The notes beneath the pieces are model-generated. The model searched no databases. It saw only the letters and a program-made list of their open reading frames with translations, and was not told where the DNA came from. A stretch of 64,000 nt of DNA from Acipenser ruthenus (taxonomy: Eukaryota; Chordata; Actinopteri; Acipenseriformes; Acipenseridae), in contig NC_081211.1 in assembly GCF_902713425.1 (NCBI RefSeq), positions 17,175,936-17,239,935 of the forward strand, in the 5' to 3' direction. The position numbers were made by a program, and so were the translations under genes. Shown in pieces: positions 1-10,758 of the stretch. The number at the start of each line of letters is the position of its first letter. Position 1 is the first letter of the stretch.

Positions 1-585
1 AAATAAATAGTACCATATAGTACCGTGGTATAGTGTTGCATTATACTGTAGATACCATGATACGAAGGTCCCCTGTTCACTACAAACATCATAAACTGCA
101 GGTTTATGATGTATATAACTCATAAACTGCAGGTTTTTAGGTGCTGGATCCTAGAATGCATCTAAAAGGACACTTTACAGAGCCTCTATTTTTCTATCAT
201 TTATTTTTAATTATATATCCATGAACGTTATATTACTGTATTTAACTTTAATTTAGTTTTCATTGAAGAATGATCTTGTTTTGAAAGCAATACTTAAATA
301 ATGTGAACATGGGTACTCCATGCTTTTTTTTTTTTTTTCTTTCTTTTTTTTTTTTGGTTTCTTGTTGTTTTGTGTAGAAACCTTTTATTTTGCCATTGTG
401 ACTATTTTGTGTTTAGGCTGTTTGTTTCATTGCATTCCATGTGATAAAAAAAAAGAACAAATACTTTTAATTTGTATAACATTTTTTTTGTTTTGTGTAC
501 AACAGGCATGCGAAGGCACAGGACCAATACCTTCCCAGCTGTTAAACCTTCCATCCTTGCATCCTTCCCATCTTCCTGCTGTGTA

Positions 586-638
586 TGGGGGACCTTTGGC
601 GTATGAGGCGAACGTGATAACCACTACACTACGGAAAC
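586..638 (-). pseudogene. tRNA-Val relic lacking the T arm
   Basis: The acceptor 5' strand, D arm and anticodon arm match the tRNA-Val genes nearby. The sequence then runs into unrelated DNA, so the T arm, with the B box, and the 3' acceptor strand are missing. The anticodon position reads CAT where the parent reads CAC. It lies about 165 bp downstream of the intact tRNA-Val(AAC) on the same strand, the spacing seen for Val(AAC)-Val(CAC) pairs at 56010-56309 and 59344-59647. Confidence 0.8.
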
Positions 639-803
639 ATTTCATGAACTGCTGCAACCGCTTATCAAATACAATGAACTTCAAATACATACAAATAATG
701 CACTATAATGCAGTTATGCGATATATGCAATATGATCTAAGAAGTATAAAAAATATATATATATTTGTAACGGATTGTTATTTTTAATAAATTAAAAAAA
801 AAA

Positions 804-876
804 TGTTTCCACCCAGTCTCGAACCGGGGACCTTTCACGTGTTAGGCGAACGTGAAAACCACTACACTACGGAAAC
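804..876 (-). tRNA. tRNA-Val(AAC)
   Basis: The 73-nt gene folds as a cloverleaf with acceptor GTTTCCG, anticodon AAC in the loop CTAACAC, and a T loop TTCGAGA. Compared with the copies at 56010 and 59344 it carries several substitutions in stems (anticodon, T and acceptor), but each leaves a G-T wobble pair. The fold therefore survives and it may be functional. A T run follows on the minus strand and would stop RNA polymerase III. It is repeated at 62389-62461. Confidence 0.9.
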
Positions 877-1184
877 ACATCTTGTTACACGCTCCACTAT
901 TCATACAGTAGCTTACTAACATATATATTTTTATTTAACACCATAAATAAAACAAGCCCTTAATATATAATATAGCCCTGATACGTTTTATAGTGTAAGC
1001 GCGTATATGTTAATGAGCAGTTCTACATTTGTCCAGATGCTTTGTTGATACCCAGTTTTAAAATAACAAGGACATCTAACTATTTACGACCATGAAGAAC
1101 GTTTTGACAGTTTTTAAGGCAACCCCAGCCTTAAACAAGTTTGGTATTTATTTTTAAATAACTCCTACCCAAGAATAAAACTGC

Positions 1185-1257
1185 TGCCCCGTGTGAGGAT
1201 CGAACTCACGACCTTCAGATTATGAGACTGACGCGCTACCTACTGCGCTAACGAGGC
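1185..1257 (-). tRNA. tRNA-Met(CAT), elongator type
   Basis: The 73-nt cloverleaf begins GCCTCGT and ends with discriminator A. The anticodon loop CTCATAA reads CAT, and the T arm GTGAG-TTCGATC-CTCAC is perfect. A TTTT tract lies just downstream on the minus strand. The first pair G-C and the absence of initiator features point to elongator Met. An identical gene lies in inverted orientation at 58898-58970, and this copy is repeated at 62770-62842. Confidence 0.95.
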
Positions 1258-1299
1258 CTTGAAAATGCTTTCCATTCCAGGATTGAGGAATGTGGGATC

Positions 1300-1725
1300 T
1301 ATGCAATGCTAAAGGTTTAAAAGCAGGGATCTTGCTCAGACCCGAAGATCCTGTGATTTTTTATTCAGAAAAAACACCTTTGCTGGCATTGGTGTGCTCT
1401 TCCTCTGGAGTAGCAGCTGGTCTTCATTGCAATGGTTTTCTGCAAGCAATCAGAACATTGGCTAGTTCCACCTTGAAGTCTAGATATTCCATAACCTCTC
1501 TCTTTCTGTCCCCTAAGGAATAGCGATCTTGTCAGTATTGTAAGCATGCATTTGCTGCTGACAAATCCAGCATGTGAACGATCACCTTAGCTGTCCATTT
1601 CTTGATCCTGGTTTTTGCCCTGTAGTAGGATTTGCAGCTGTCAAATCATGTCAGCTCCTCCCGTTTTTGAATTGTAATCTCTGGACGATTTACCTCGATT
1701 TATTTGTCATACATTCTAAAATGAT
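1300..1725 (-). pseudogene. piggyBac transposase C-terminal relic
   Basis: Read on the minus strand in shifting frames, this stretch gives fragments typical of the C-terminal part of piggyBac/PGBD transposases. One is a KKWTAKVIVHMLDLSAANA-like segment, matching the family pattern of a Lys-Lys-Trp followed by His-Leu-Leu-Asp and Asn-Ala. It is followed by MEYLDFKVELANVL. No continuous frame remains: I see at least one stop and frame changes, so it cannot make a transposase. No terminal repeats were found. Recognition rests on motif memory, not on a search. The same relic recurs at 62885-63310. Confidence 0.6.
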
Positions 1726-2115
1726 TCAGCTGTCAGGCCTACATTGTAAATGAATGAAAAGTATCAGAAAGAGGTTGTACATAAACCCCAAAGTTTAACC
1801 CTTTCAGTCCAAAATTTATTTTCAATCATAAAAAAAAATATTTTAACTCTTTTTTCCTAGTCTTATTGCAACTAGAAATGAGACTCAAACTAAATTTAGA
1901 TTTTAGCACAAATCTTTTATTGTTTTTTTTGTTGTCCACTCCAATGGACATCTTAGAATATTTCCTGAAATTAAAACATCATAAAAAATACACAAAATAA
2001 TGAGATTAGAAAAACAAAGATACTATCATAGGCCCTCGGTCTAGAATTTTTACTTGCGGTGAGCAGCCTTGAAACAATTTCTATGTGGCACAAAACACAG
2101 GTGCACTTTGCACTT
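1726..2115. other. AT-rich stretch, no gene seen
   Basis: I see no coding, tRNA or transposon signal in these 390 bases. Confidence 0.5.
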
Positions 2116-2205
2116 TGTAATTGTATGTAAAAATAATGTGATATCTTGTAACAATTGTAAGTCACCCTGGATAAGGGCGTCTGCTAAGAAATAAATAATA
2201 ATATC
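2116..2205 (+). mobile_element. 5'-truncated SINE tail
   Basis: This stretch matches the 3' body of the SINE at 2271-2500: TTGTATGTAAAAATAATG, then the L2-like tail around CTGGATAAGGGCGTCTGCTA, then AATAAT repeats. The tRNA head is absent, as expected from 5' truncation by LINE-driven reverse transcription. Confidence 0.8.
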
Positions 2206-2270
2206 GCAGGAGACATGATGTAATAACAAGAGTAGTAATAACAGTTATAATAACAAGGTTATGGCAATGT

Positions 2271-2500
2271 GGGCAGCAGTGCGGAGTAGCGGTTAGGGCT
2301 GTGGACTCTTGACCGGAGGGTTGTGGGTTCAGCAGGGACACTGCTGCTGTATCCTTGAGCAAGGTACTTTACCTAGATTGCTCCAGTAAAAACCCAACTG
2401 TATACATGGGTAATTGTATGTAAAAATAATGTGATATCTTGTAACAATTGTAAGTCGTCCTGGATAAGGGCGACTGCTAAGAAATAAATAATAATAATAT
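2271..2500 (+). mobile_element. tRNA-derived SINE with L2-like tail
   Basis: The head holds an A-box-like TAGCGGTTAGG and a decayed B-box region. The body contains GAGCAAGGTACTTTACCTAG, and the tail GGATAAGGGCGACTGCTAAG is followed by short AAT repeats. The tail resembles the 3' end of fish L2-group LINEs, so L2 machinery probably mobilised it. I recall close relatives in sturgeon sequence, which I could not check. A second copy is cut by the window end at 63856-64000. Confidence 0.8.
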
Positions 2501-2999
2501 TAATAATACAATACCTAACCCCTCTGATGTGCCTACTGTTCCCCCCTCATTAAACGGCAATAAATGATACATTAAATGTTCATTCCGATCACCCAGTTGC
2601 AAGCACCGATCAGAATGTAATTCTTGACATTGATGTTGCTGTATAGTGTCCCAGTATGCAGCCCCCACCCCGTCTAATTCTGCCACAAACAAATCCCTGT
2701 TGTTCTGGGTTGACTCAGTGGCCCTCTGTAAATCCATGAGAAGCACATTTTCTATGTGGACAGTGCTTAAAGTCATTAGTGGATCATGTTGCAGTGGAAA
2801 TATCACACTTGATGCTTGATGTTAGAAATGGATTTAATAAAGTAATTGTGTTGCTATTTTATTCTAATACAGTTGAAGTTCATGGAACAGAATTCAAGTT
2901 ATAATTTGTTCCATTGTTTTATCTCTAACGCTACTAACACATCTAATAATACGCAGTTATAACCATTTTGTTTTTCTAATCACTTCACACTGTTAAAGC
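2501..2999. other. Intergenic stretch, no gene seen
   Basis: Small open frames occur, but none shows a family motif, codon bias or splice context I can defend. Confidence 0.5.
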
Positions 3000-3180
3000 A
3001 CCAATGTGGTGGTGCTGTGTCGGGGTCTTGCTGGTAGACATCGGCCCATATGAGTGTAACACTCGACCCAGTGTCCTCCAGCGCAGTGCAGGAGACCCCC
3101 TCTTTGCTGACCAGGACGCGACGGAAGTCCAGCACCGAGTCCTGCCTACAGTACCACCGCCATGGCCAAGGAACATGATA
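3000..3180 (-). mobile_element. LTR-retrotransposon protease fossil (possible)
   Basis: One minus-strand frame reads through an LEDTGSSVTLI-like segment. This resembles the Asp-Thr-Gly active-site turn of retropepsin-type proteases in Ty3/Gypsy-like pol genes. The block is GC-rich against AT-rich surroundings. It is only a short piece of an old element; no LTRs or other pol parts were seen, and it is clearly not whole. Assignment is tentative. Confidence 0.4.
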
Positions 3181-3569
3181 GTAACTGGAAGGTAAGGATT
3201 CTGTGAAGATTTATAATTTGAGAGCCTAGTTATTCCTGTGCTAAAAAAAAAAATTAAAAAAATCAGGGCCTGCCTTATGATTGCTATAATTGATATTAGT
3301 CCGGTTGAACACATTTTCTAGTAAAATCATAAATACTGTTTCAGGTGGCACTGCCTACGCAGCACAAACTTAGAAATCAGTCAGACTCGACTTAGAGTGA
3401 ACGCATTGGTCGTAACAAGAAGTTACAACAAGCGCTGCTATCGCTATGATACATTTACGCTTGCATTTAAAAAAAATAAATACATAATTAAACCACGGGT
3501 TTTAACCGTTCACAAATAAAATGCAACAAATGGAGACCACTGAAAAATAATAATACAGAAAAAAATAAC

Positions 3570-3642
3570 TGTTTCCGCCCGGTTTCGAACCGGGGACCTT
3601 TCGCGTGTGAGGCGAACGTGATAACCACTACACTACGGAAAC
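3570..3642 (-). tRNA. tRNA-Val(CAC)
   Basis: The 73-nt cloverleaf reads GTTTCCG acceptor, TTCGC-CTCACAC-GCGAA anticodon arm (CAC), CCCGG-TTCGAAA-CCGGG T arm and discriminator A. All stems pair perfectly. An A7 run at 3559-3565 on the plus strand gives a T7 terminator for RNA polymerase III. This is the only Val(CAC) copy in the window that looks complete; those at 586, 55737, 56247 and 59577 are damaged. Confidence 0.95.
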
Positions 3643-3879
3643 TTCATTGAAAATAGCTCTCAAGTACTGAACACAGCAAGTGCTACAGGTCGCTGGTGAT
3701 GCACGTGTTTAGTTCATTTTCTAAGTACAGCCGTATCATCACTTTAATAGTCTATACTTTTCAGTGGGAATATGTCTGTTTATCCCATTTAGTTTTAATA
3801 GCGTTAATTTGCAGTTCAACTTTCAAATAGTTGAGTTTTAGGTAAAACATACTGACTAAAAACATAACGACGCAGAATA

Positions 3880-3920
3880 CGTAGTATAGTGATTATCACG
3901 TCCGCCTAACACGCATAACA
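3880..3920 (+). pseudogene. tRNA-Val(AAC) relic
   Basis: This is the counterpart of the intact gene at 56010. D-arm and anticodon-arm sequence (GTAGTATAGTGATTATCACG, then CGCCTAACACGC) remains. The first acceptor bases are lost and the variable and T arms are absent. Confidence 0.75.
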
Positions 3921-3925
3921 TACTC

Positions 3926-4373
3926 CCGACTTTTAAGAATGTGTTTGTTAACATTTATGTATTTAGCTTTTTCTATTTACAGAGCTGCCCCTTTCGTCAT
4001 AGTCACGCCCCCTTAGTGACTCTCCACGGCCTCTCTTAAGTTTCTATTTTTTTTTTTTTTTTTTTACAAAACACTTTTTTTCAGTGAGGACAAGAGTATT
4101 CTTGCACAAACTGTTTTAGCAATACAAATAGTCTATAAAAATGATATTCTGAAATGTACAAAAGCACAGGTAAAATAATATAATATATAGTCAACACAAC
4201 GAATAATACTGTAAATATGGTACGGCGGGTAAGGATTACGTATATAGGTATAGATATAAAAAAAAAAAAAAGCAAATATACATCATATCTGGTAAATAAT
4301 TGTCAACTACATTTTGTGCGGAAAATATTTAAGGAGAGTTTTAAAAAAATAAAATAAAAAAATAAAACAACTT
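3926..4373. other. AT-rich spacer, no gene seen
   Basis: It contains T and A homopolymer runs near 4048-4065 and 4258-4271. I see no supported gene. Confidence 0.5.
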
Positions 4374-4445
4374 CTCCCCGTCGGGGAATTGAACCCCGGT
4401 CTCCCGCGTGACAGGCGGGGATACTGACCACTATACTAACGAGGA
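4374..4445 (-). tRNA. tRNA-Asp(GTC)
   Basis: The 72-nt gene reads TCCTCGT acceptor with GACGGGGAG at the 3' side, anticodon loop CTGTCAC (GTC), and T arm CCGGG-TTCAATT-CCCGG type. Stems pair well and T-rich sequence follows on the minus strand. It is the last host tRNA before the mobile-element complex begins. Confidence 0.95.
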
Positions 4446-4516
4446 ATGCGTAAACAGTAATCATTCTGTACTCACAGGAAGACCGCCCTAAACGATTTCC
4501 CATTCATTCTTTAAGG

Positions 4517-4763
4517 TAGTGCTAAACCACTACGGATGTAATACTGCTGCCGCCACAACATGATTTTGGCGCTGTTGTGCAGGTCTGTGCTAAACTTAAT
4601 GTATTGAGTTGTGCAGATCTACCAAGAGATGGCACTAAAGAGCATGAAGCGTTTCGTCTGCATCGGCTCAGTGAATTTTGCGAACCAAATGATTCAGAGA
4701 CTTCACTTCCCTTCCCACCATCACTAATTGCACGAATGGTTGAGTGATTGGATGAAAGTGGGG
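4517..4763. repeat. 247-bp unidentified segment, inverted copy at 36541-36787
   Basis: This non-LINE, non-satellite block sits at the outer end of the satellite array. Its reverse complement sits at the outer end of the array that follows the third LINE. I do not recognise it. An 89-codon open frame inside has no motif I know. Because it is not part of the LINE or the satellite, its duplication marks a segmental inverted duplication. Confidence 0.85.
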
Positions 4764-7264
4764 TACAACCGGTTCTACTATACATACACAACTAAGACAC
4801 CCACTTTCTTAGTGTGATCAAGAAGACTGCAGTCTGTAACCAATGTTACTTTGAATAGCAAGCCTATTTATCATACCAACACTACACACTGCAATTCTAT
4901 TATTTTACAACACAAGGAAGCCCCGCCAAAGCAGGGCATCAAAAAATTAGTTGCAACTCATAAATGTTCCTCTCCACGGAAATCTTTATTGAGATTTTAC
5001 ATTTTTTTACATTTACACCCATTCGTTTTTTCATTCATTTTACATTTCTTTTAAAGATGACATTCATGCATACAGACAGACATACATTTTGTTTTAAAAG
5101 CATTTAAAACACATTTAAAAACACCAAGACAACTGTGCTTTATACATGGTTAAAACAGACACAGATTAAAATCGACATGAAAAAAACCTGTGCTGCTTTA
5201 AAAGTGACTGGAAAAAAAGAACCATCTATAAAAAACCAGTGCTTGTGAGGGCCGGGGAGTGCTCTCTAAAAAAGTTCAAAAGTGAACATAAAACTATAGA
5301 TCTAAAACAGGGACAGGGGAAAATGGACAGTGTATAAAACAGTGAGTTAAAATTCTAAAATTTTAAAACACTTAAAATGTAACTTTTAATAGTTGACATT
5401 AAAAATCTTTTAGATACGTAAATACAAAACAAAACCAAATAAAACATTCAAAATAAATCAAAAACAAGAGAGTCCATAAAACTGAAACAAAAAGACTACA
5501 TAAAACCAGGGCACCGTTCAAAAACGGTCATGCCAGCTAAAAGGGGCGGAATGCTGGCATGACAAAATAAATAAAAGGCTTAGCGGTGTATAGTACAACC
5601 GGTTCTACTATACATACACAACTAAGACACCCACTTTCTTAGTGTGATCAAGAAGACTGCAGTCTGTAACAAATGTTACTTTGAATAGCACGCCCATTTA
5701 TCATACCAACACTACACACTGCAATTCTATTATTTTACAACACAAGGAAGCCCCGCCAAAGCAGGGCATCAAAAATTAGTTGAAACTCATAAATGTTCCT
5801 CTCCACGGAAATCTTTAGTAAAATACTCTTTTATTGAGATTTTACATTTTTTACATTTACACCCATTCGTTTTTTCATTCATTTTACATTTCTTTTAAAG
5901 ATGACATTCATGCATACAGACATACATTTTGTTTTAAAAGCATTTAAAATACATTTAAAAACACCAAGACAATTGTGCTTTGTACATGGTTAAAACAGAC
6001 ACAGATTAAAATCAACATGAAAAAAACCTGTGCTGTTTTAAAAGTGACTGGAAAAAAAGAACCATCTATAAAAAACCAGTGCTTGTGAGGGCCGGGGAGT
6101 GCTCTCTAAAAAGGTTCAAAAGTGAACATAAAACTAGATCTAAAACAGGGACAGGGGAAAAGGGACAGTGTATAAAACAGTGAGTTAAAATTCTAAAATT
6201 TTAAAACACTTAAAATGTAACTTTTAATAGTTTACATTAAAAATCTTAAAGATACATAAAAACAAAACAAAACAAAATCAAATAAAACATTCAAATTAAA
6301 TCAAAGGTCCATAAAACTGAAACAAAAAGACTACATAAAACCAGGGCACCGTTGAAAAACGGTCATGCCAGCTAAAAAGGGCGGAATGCTGGCATGACAA
6401 AATAAATAAAAGGCTTAGCGGTGTATAGTACAACCGGTTCTACTATACATACACAACTAAGACACCCACTTTCTTAGTGTGATCAAGAAGACTGCAGTCT
6501 GTAACAAATGTTACTTTGAATAGCACGCCCATTTATCATACCAACACTACACACTGCAATTCTATTATTTTACAACACAAGGAAGCCCCGCCAAAGCAGG
6601 GCATCAAAAAATTAGTTGAAACTCATAAATGTTCCTCTCCACGGAAATCTTTAGTAAAATACTCTTTTATTGAGATTTTACATTTTTTTTACATTTACAC
6701 CCATTCGTTTTTTCATTCATTTTACATTTCTTTTAAAGATGACATTCATGCATACAGACATACATTTTGTTTTAAAAGCATTTAAAACACATTTAAAAAC
6801 ACCAAGACAATTGTGCTTTGTACATGGTTAAAACAGACACAGATTAAAATCAACATGAAAAAAACCTGTGCTGTTTTAAAAGTGACTGGAAAAAAAGAAC
6901 CATCTATAAAAAACCAGTGCTTGTGAGGGCCGGGGAGTGCTCTCTAAAAGTTCAAAAGTGAACATAAAACTATATTACTAAAACAGGGACAGGGGAAAAG
7001 GGACAGTGTGTGGAACAGTGAGTTAAAATTCTAAAGTTTTAAAACACTTAAAATGTAACTTTTAATAGTTTACATTAAAAATCTTAAAGATACATAAAAC
7101 AAAACAAAACAAAATCAAATAAAACATTCAACATAAATCAAATAAAAGTCCATAAAACTGAAACAAAAAGACTACATAAAACCAGGGCACCGTTCAAAAA
7201 CGGTCATGCCAGCTAAAAAGGGCGGAATGCTGGCATGACAAAATAAATAAAAGGCTTAGCGGTG
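4764..7264 (-). repeat. Satellite array, three units (825, 835, 841 bp)
   Basis: Units run 6424-7264, 5589-6423 and 4764-5588, read on the minus strand away from LINE copy 1. Each starts CACCGCTAAGCC and ends near the palindrome GAACCGGTTGTACTATA. The two inner units are one subtype (GTACAAAGCACAATT). The outer is a second subtype (TATAAAGCACAGTT, lacking the AGAGTATTTTACT segment). Each unit holds an AATAAA and two short hairpins near its start. Apparent small ORFs inside it start at TTG and repeat with the unit; they are not genes. Confidence 0.95.
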
Positions 7265-7309
7265 CCCCGTAGTCCCGCTCCTAGGAGCTAGCGGTTCCAG
7301 TTTTTTCCT

Positions 7310-10300
7310 TTATTCCATCTTCACGTCCTGAAGTCCGGCGATCCTCCACTCCGCGCAGGCCTTGTCCTTCCCGAGGGTCCGGATGTCCAGAATTACAAAG
7401 TCCTTGATAAGAGTTTGTGCCCTTCTGGTCGTGGTGATAGTGTCTAGCTCCTGCTTGTGATAGACACAGACGTTACGGCCTTCCCACAGGATCTGCTTGA
7501 CAACATTGATGACACGCCAAACGCACTTAGCTGTGCTGGTAGTGATTCCTCCCGCAGGCCCATAGAGCACAGTCTCAGCGGTCATCTTGGCCGTGTCAGC
7601 AAACCTGTTTAGGAAGACAGAGACAGAGAGCCAGACACTGCCAGCCACATCACACTCCCAGAAGATATGGGCTGGTGTTTCTCTCTTGCGGCACTTTGCA
7701 TAGGGGCATGTTTCTACTTGGGCTAGTCCCCTCCTGAACATGAACGCTCGAGTGGGGAGTGCACTGTGGACGGTGTTCCATGCTATATCCTTCTGGACAT
7801 TACTGAGGCAGCTGTGAGACACATTCTCCCAGATTTTTTGGCTTTGGGTGAGGGAGAAAGTAGCTACTTTTTCAATTTCCTGGGAACCGGCAAGATATTT
7901 AGTTACAGCCTTGTATTCCCAGGAGGCCAATTTTGCTTTATCTAAGCCCAATTTATATATAGTGTCCCTTAAGGTTCTATAATACAATGGGGGGTCCCAG
8001 GAGTACGGCACGGTGTTATCAATAGTGCAGAGGCCCAAGGCCCTGAGACAGGTGGCAAAATAGAAACGATTCATGTAACATACCTTCCTGTCCAGGGCCT
8101 GGATGTTCTTGATAGTTTGCGTGAGCCCCTGCACTCGGGTGAGCTGCACAACGTCCGGGACCCCCTTACCTCCCTTCTTGTCGGCTTTACTCAGGGTGGC
8201 TCGCTTTACCCTCTCCATCTTGCTGCCCCAGATAAAGCGGTGGATAATGCGGTCCACCACTTTTTTGGTGGTCCTGTCTGGGGGAAAGATTTTTCCTACA
8301 TAAGAGAGGATGGGGAACAGTATAGACTTGGTTATTAATACTCTACCCGTCATTGTTAAGGATCTTGTGCTCCATCCGCCAATCTTTTTACGGACCTGGT
8401 TAATGGCCGCCGTCCAGCTCTGGGCCCCCGAGCTATTGTTCTCGAAAATGAGGCCCAGAATCTTGATTTTGTCCTTTTTGACAGGGTACATGTCCGACAG
8501 TTCCCTATCTACCTGCCAATTTTTAGACACGTAGACTTCGCTCTTGGACTTATTAATCACTGCCCCGGTCGCCGTGCAGTACTTCTCAAGGATATTACTA
8601 ATCCGAGGTACCGACGATGTGTTGGTGCAAATGAGTGACACATCGTCCATATATGCTGTTGTTTTGACCTGGACCCCGTTGGATCCAGGCAGCTGGAAAC
8701 CAGTTATATTGGTATCCCTACGAATTGCCTGCAGGAGGGGTTCAATGCACACGACATATAGCAGTGGGGATAGTGGGCAACCCTGTCTGACCCCTGACTG
8801 GATAGATATTTTACCAGTCAGGTGCCTGTTCACCAAGACTCGGGTACTAATGTTTGTATATATGGTTTTAACCCACTCCCTAAGTCCAGGAGCGAATTTC
8901 ATCTGGTCCATCACTTTGTACATATATTCATGGCTTACCCTATCGAACGCCTTCTCCTGGTCAAGGTTGAACAGGCAGAGGGGATGGTTCCGTTCTCTAG
9001 AATAAGCCAGAATGTCCCTTGTTAACATTAAAATATCCGTGATGGACCTCCCTGGGACGCCACAAGCCTGGTCGGGGCCAATGACCAAAGGGAGGTGTAC
9101 TTGTAGCCGGAGCATCAGAGCTTTGGCTAGTATCTTGTAATCCACGCAAAGGAGGCTGATTGGGCGCCAATTCCGTAGATCTTTAACTTCCCCTTTCTTA
9201 TGAAGGAGAGTAATTACACTCTCCCGCATAGAAGGGCCCAACCGCTTCTCCCTGTAGACCGCTCTGTAGACCTCCGCTAAATGGACTTTTAGCGTGTCCC
9301 AAAAAAGATGGTAATACTCACCCGGGATGCCATCTGGACCTGGCGTCTTACCGGTGTTCATGGTCTTAACCGCCTGGGTGAGCTCCTCCAGCGTGAGTTC
9401 TGGGTCCTTCTCCTCCTCCTCCTCGTCCCGCACTGAGTCAGGCTCCAACTGGCTCAGGAACCACTCTATCAGGGTGTCATCTGTAGCTTTGATGTTATAC
9501 AAGTCCCTATAGAAGTTCTCTACCACTTTTTTCACTCCCTCACTATCCTCTACTATCCTCCCCCTGCTGTCGAGCATGGAGGACATCAAGTGCCGCTTCT
9601 CCCTCGTTTTCTGGAAGAAGAAGCGAGTACACTTTTCGTCTTCCTCCATTTTTTGCACTTTTGCATTGTGCATGACCTTTCGTTGTTCCTCCCTACAAAG
9701 CACTGAAAGATCTAGCTTGGTCTGGGCTATCTCGTCGCTTACAGGGAACCCCCGAAGCTGAAGCAGGCTCAGACGCTGGAGGGCAGCATTCAGGTATTTA
9801 TATTTGGCCCTCCTTTCTTTTGCTTTCCTCTTGCCTGCTGCTATGAAATAACCCTTAGTTCTCATTTTGACCATCTCCCACCACTCTATAGGGGAGTTGA
9901 ATAGGTCACGCAAAGTGGTCCACTCAACAAGCCTGCTCTTATAGGCTGCAGCTATGGAGGGGTCATCGAGTAAGGAGGTGTTTAATTTCCAGACCCCTGA
10001 CCCCATCTGGGAGGTCTGAGGGACCTGCAATGTTACCTGCAGGAGCCTATGGTCAGAGAAGAAGACGGCCTGGGTGTCTACTGCCGTCTTCGTAAGGGAG
10101 CTGGTATGCAGGACGAGATCTATACGGGAGAAGGAGGTCCCAGATGAGCTCACCCAGGTAAAGGGAGGCACCAGGTCCTTACCTGCATCACACAGGGAGA
10201 AATCAAATATTACGGAGGACAAAACTCTACTAGAGCGGTCGTTGCGTGGCCTGCTCCGGTCTACGTCCCTCAGAGCACAATTGAAGTCACCTGACACGAT

Positions 10301-10753
10301 GACGGGTACGTTCCCCAGCAGGAGTGGACGCAGCTGTGGAAAAAATTGAACTCTTTCGTTTTGGTTAGTGGGTGCGTAGACATTGACCAGTCTGAGGGGA
10401 GTGTTGTTGTATGTCACATCCACGCTCAGAATTCTACCAGGTTCTACCTCCCTGCTGCTGCGGGAGGTAATAAATGGGTTTTTAAACAGGATACCTACTC
10501 CGTCGGCTCTGGCTATGTTGGAGCCCGACCAGAAGGAGTCCCCCAGGGTCCAACTCTCCTTCAGGTCCCTATAATCAGGGCTCGACGAAATACCACACTC
10601 CTGCAGAAAGATGAGATCTGCTTTCAAGTTAGCTAGATAGTTTAGTACATCAAATCTTTTTTGTGTCTCCCTGATGCTCCTGACATTAACAGACACACAT
10701 ATCAGGGCCATCAGGGTAGCTAACAAGAAAAGGAGTCGCTGCGTCCACCCCAT
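7310..10753 (-). CDS. Tx1-like LINE ORF2, endonuclease-reverse transcriptase
   Basis: The frame is open for 1,147 codons with the same domains as the reference description at 24772-28215. Visible differences from copies 2 and 3 are few: Phe in place of Ser near residue 183 (in VISDF), and Thr in place of Asp near residue 1071. The catalytic motifs GDFN, SDH, RT Asp598 and YMDD are all kept, so nothing visible prevents activity. The ORF2 stop codon overlaps an AATAAA. Confidence 0.95.
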   Translation of the reverse strand: MGWTQRLLFLLATLMALICVSVNVRSIRETQKRFDVLNYLANLKADLIFLQECGISSSPDYRDLKESWTLGDSFWSGSNIARADGVGILFKNPFITSRSSREVEPGRILSVDVTYNNTPLRLVNVYAPTNQNERVQFFPQLRPLLLGNVPVIVSGDFNCALRDVDRSRPRNDRSSRVLSSVIFDFSLCDAGKDLVPPFTWVSSSGTSFSRIDLVLHTSSLTKTAVDTQAVFFSDHRLLQVTLQVPQTSQMGSGVWKLNTSLLDDPSIAAAYKSRLVEWTTLRDLFNSPIEWWEMVKMRTKGYFIAAGKRKAKERRAKYKYLNAALQRLSLLQLRGFPVSDEIAQTKLDLSVLCREEQRKVMHNAKVQKMEEDEKCTRFFFQKTREKRHLMSSMLDSRGRIVEDSEGVKKVVENFYRDLYNIKATDDTLIEWFLSQLEPDSVRDEEEEEKDPELTLEELTQAVKTMNTGKTPGPDGIPGEYYHLFWDTLKVHLAEVYRAVYREKRLGPSMRESVITLLHKKGEVKDLRNWRPISLLCVDYKILAKALMLRLQVHLPLVIGPDQACGVPGRSITDILMLTRDILAYSRERNHPLCLFNLDQEKAFDRVSHEYMYKVMDQMKFAPGLREWVKTIYTNISTRVLVNRHLTGKISIQSGVRQGCPLSPLLYVVCIEPLLQAIRRDTNITGFQLPGSNGVQVKTTAYMDDVSLICTNTSSVPRISNILEKYCTATGAVINKSKSEVYVSKNWQVDRELSDMYPVKKDKIKILGLIFENNSSGAQSWTAAINQVRKKIGGWSTRSLTMTGRVLITKSILFPILSYVGKIFPPDRTTKKVVDRIIHRFIWGSKMERVKRATLSKADKKGGKGVPDVVQLTRVQGLTQTIKNIQALDRKVCYMNRFYFATCLRALGLCTIDNTVPYSWDPPLYYRTLRDTIYKLGLDKAKLASWEYKAVTKYLAGSQEIEKVATFSLTQSQKIWENVSHSCLSNVQKDIAWNTVHSALPTRAFMFRRGLAQVETCPYAKCRKRETPAHIFWECDVAGSVWLSVSVFLNRFADTAKMTAETVLYGPAGGITTSTAKCVWRVINVVKQILWEGRNVCVYHKQELDTITTTRRAQTLIKDFVILDIRTLGKDKACAEWRIAGLQDVKME

Positions 10754-10758
10754 AGCGA

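Larger units (their letters stand above)
1..2415. repeat. First copy of the window-end direct repeat
   Basis: This stretch recurs at 61586-64000 in the same orientation with an offset of 61,585. Every stretch I compared was identical, including the poly-T runs near 323-355. It holds tRNA-Val, tRNA-Met, a tRNA relic, a piggyBac relic and SINEs. Bases 1-585 contain only AT-rich sequence with no gene I can support. The repeat may extend left of the window. Confidence 0.95.
3340..3925. repeat. tRNA-Val module, paralogous to 55541-56040
   Basis: The sequence from CAGGTGGCACTGCC through the minus-strand tRNA-Val(CAC) and the following spacer, to a degraded plus-strand tRNA-Val, recurs in the same order and orientation at 55541-56082. 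Differences include substitutions and small indels. The two copies flank the mobile-element complex on its left and right. Confidence 0.85.

Noticed and set aside
320-787. 155-codon open frame rich in Phe
   Set aside because: It begins in a poly-T run at a TTG-like start and crosses a tRNA relic.
4764-7264. CRISPR array
   Set aside because: The repeats are 835-bp tandem units without spacers in eukaryotic DNA.
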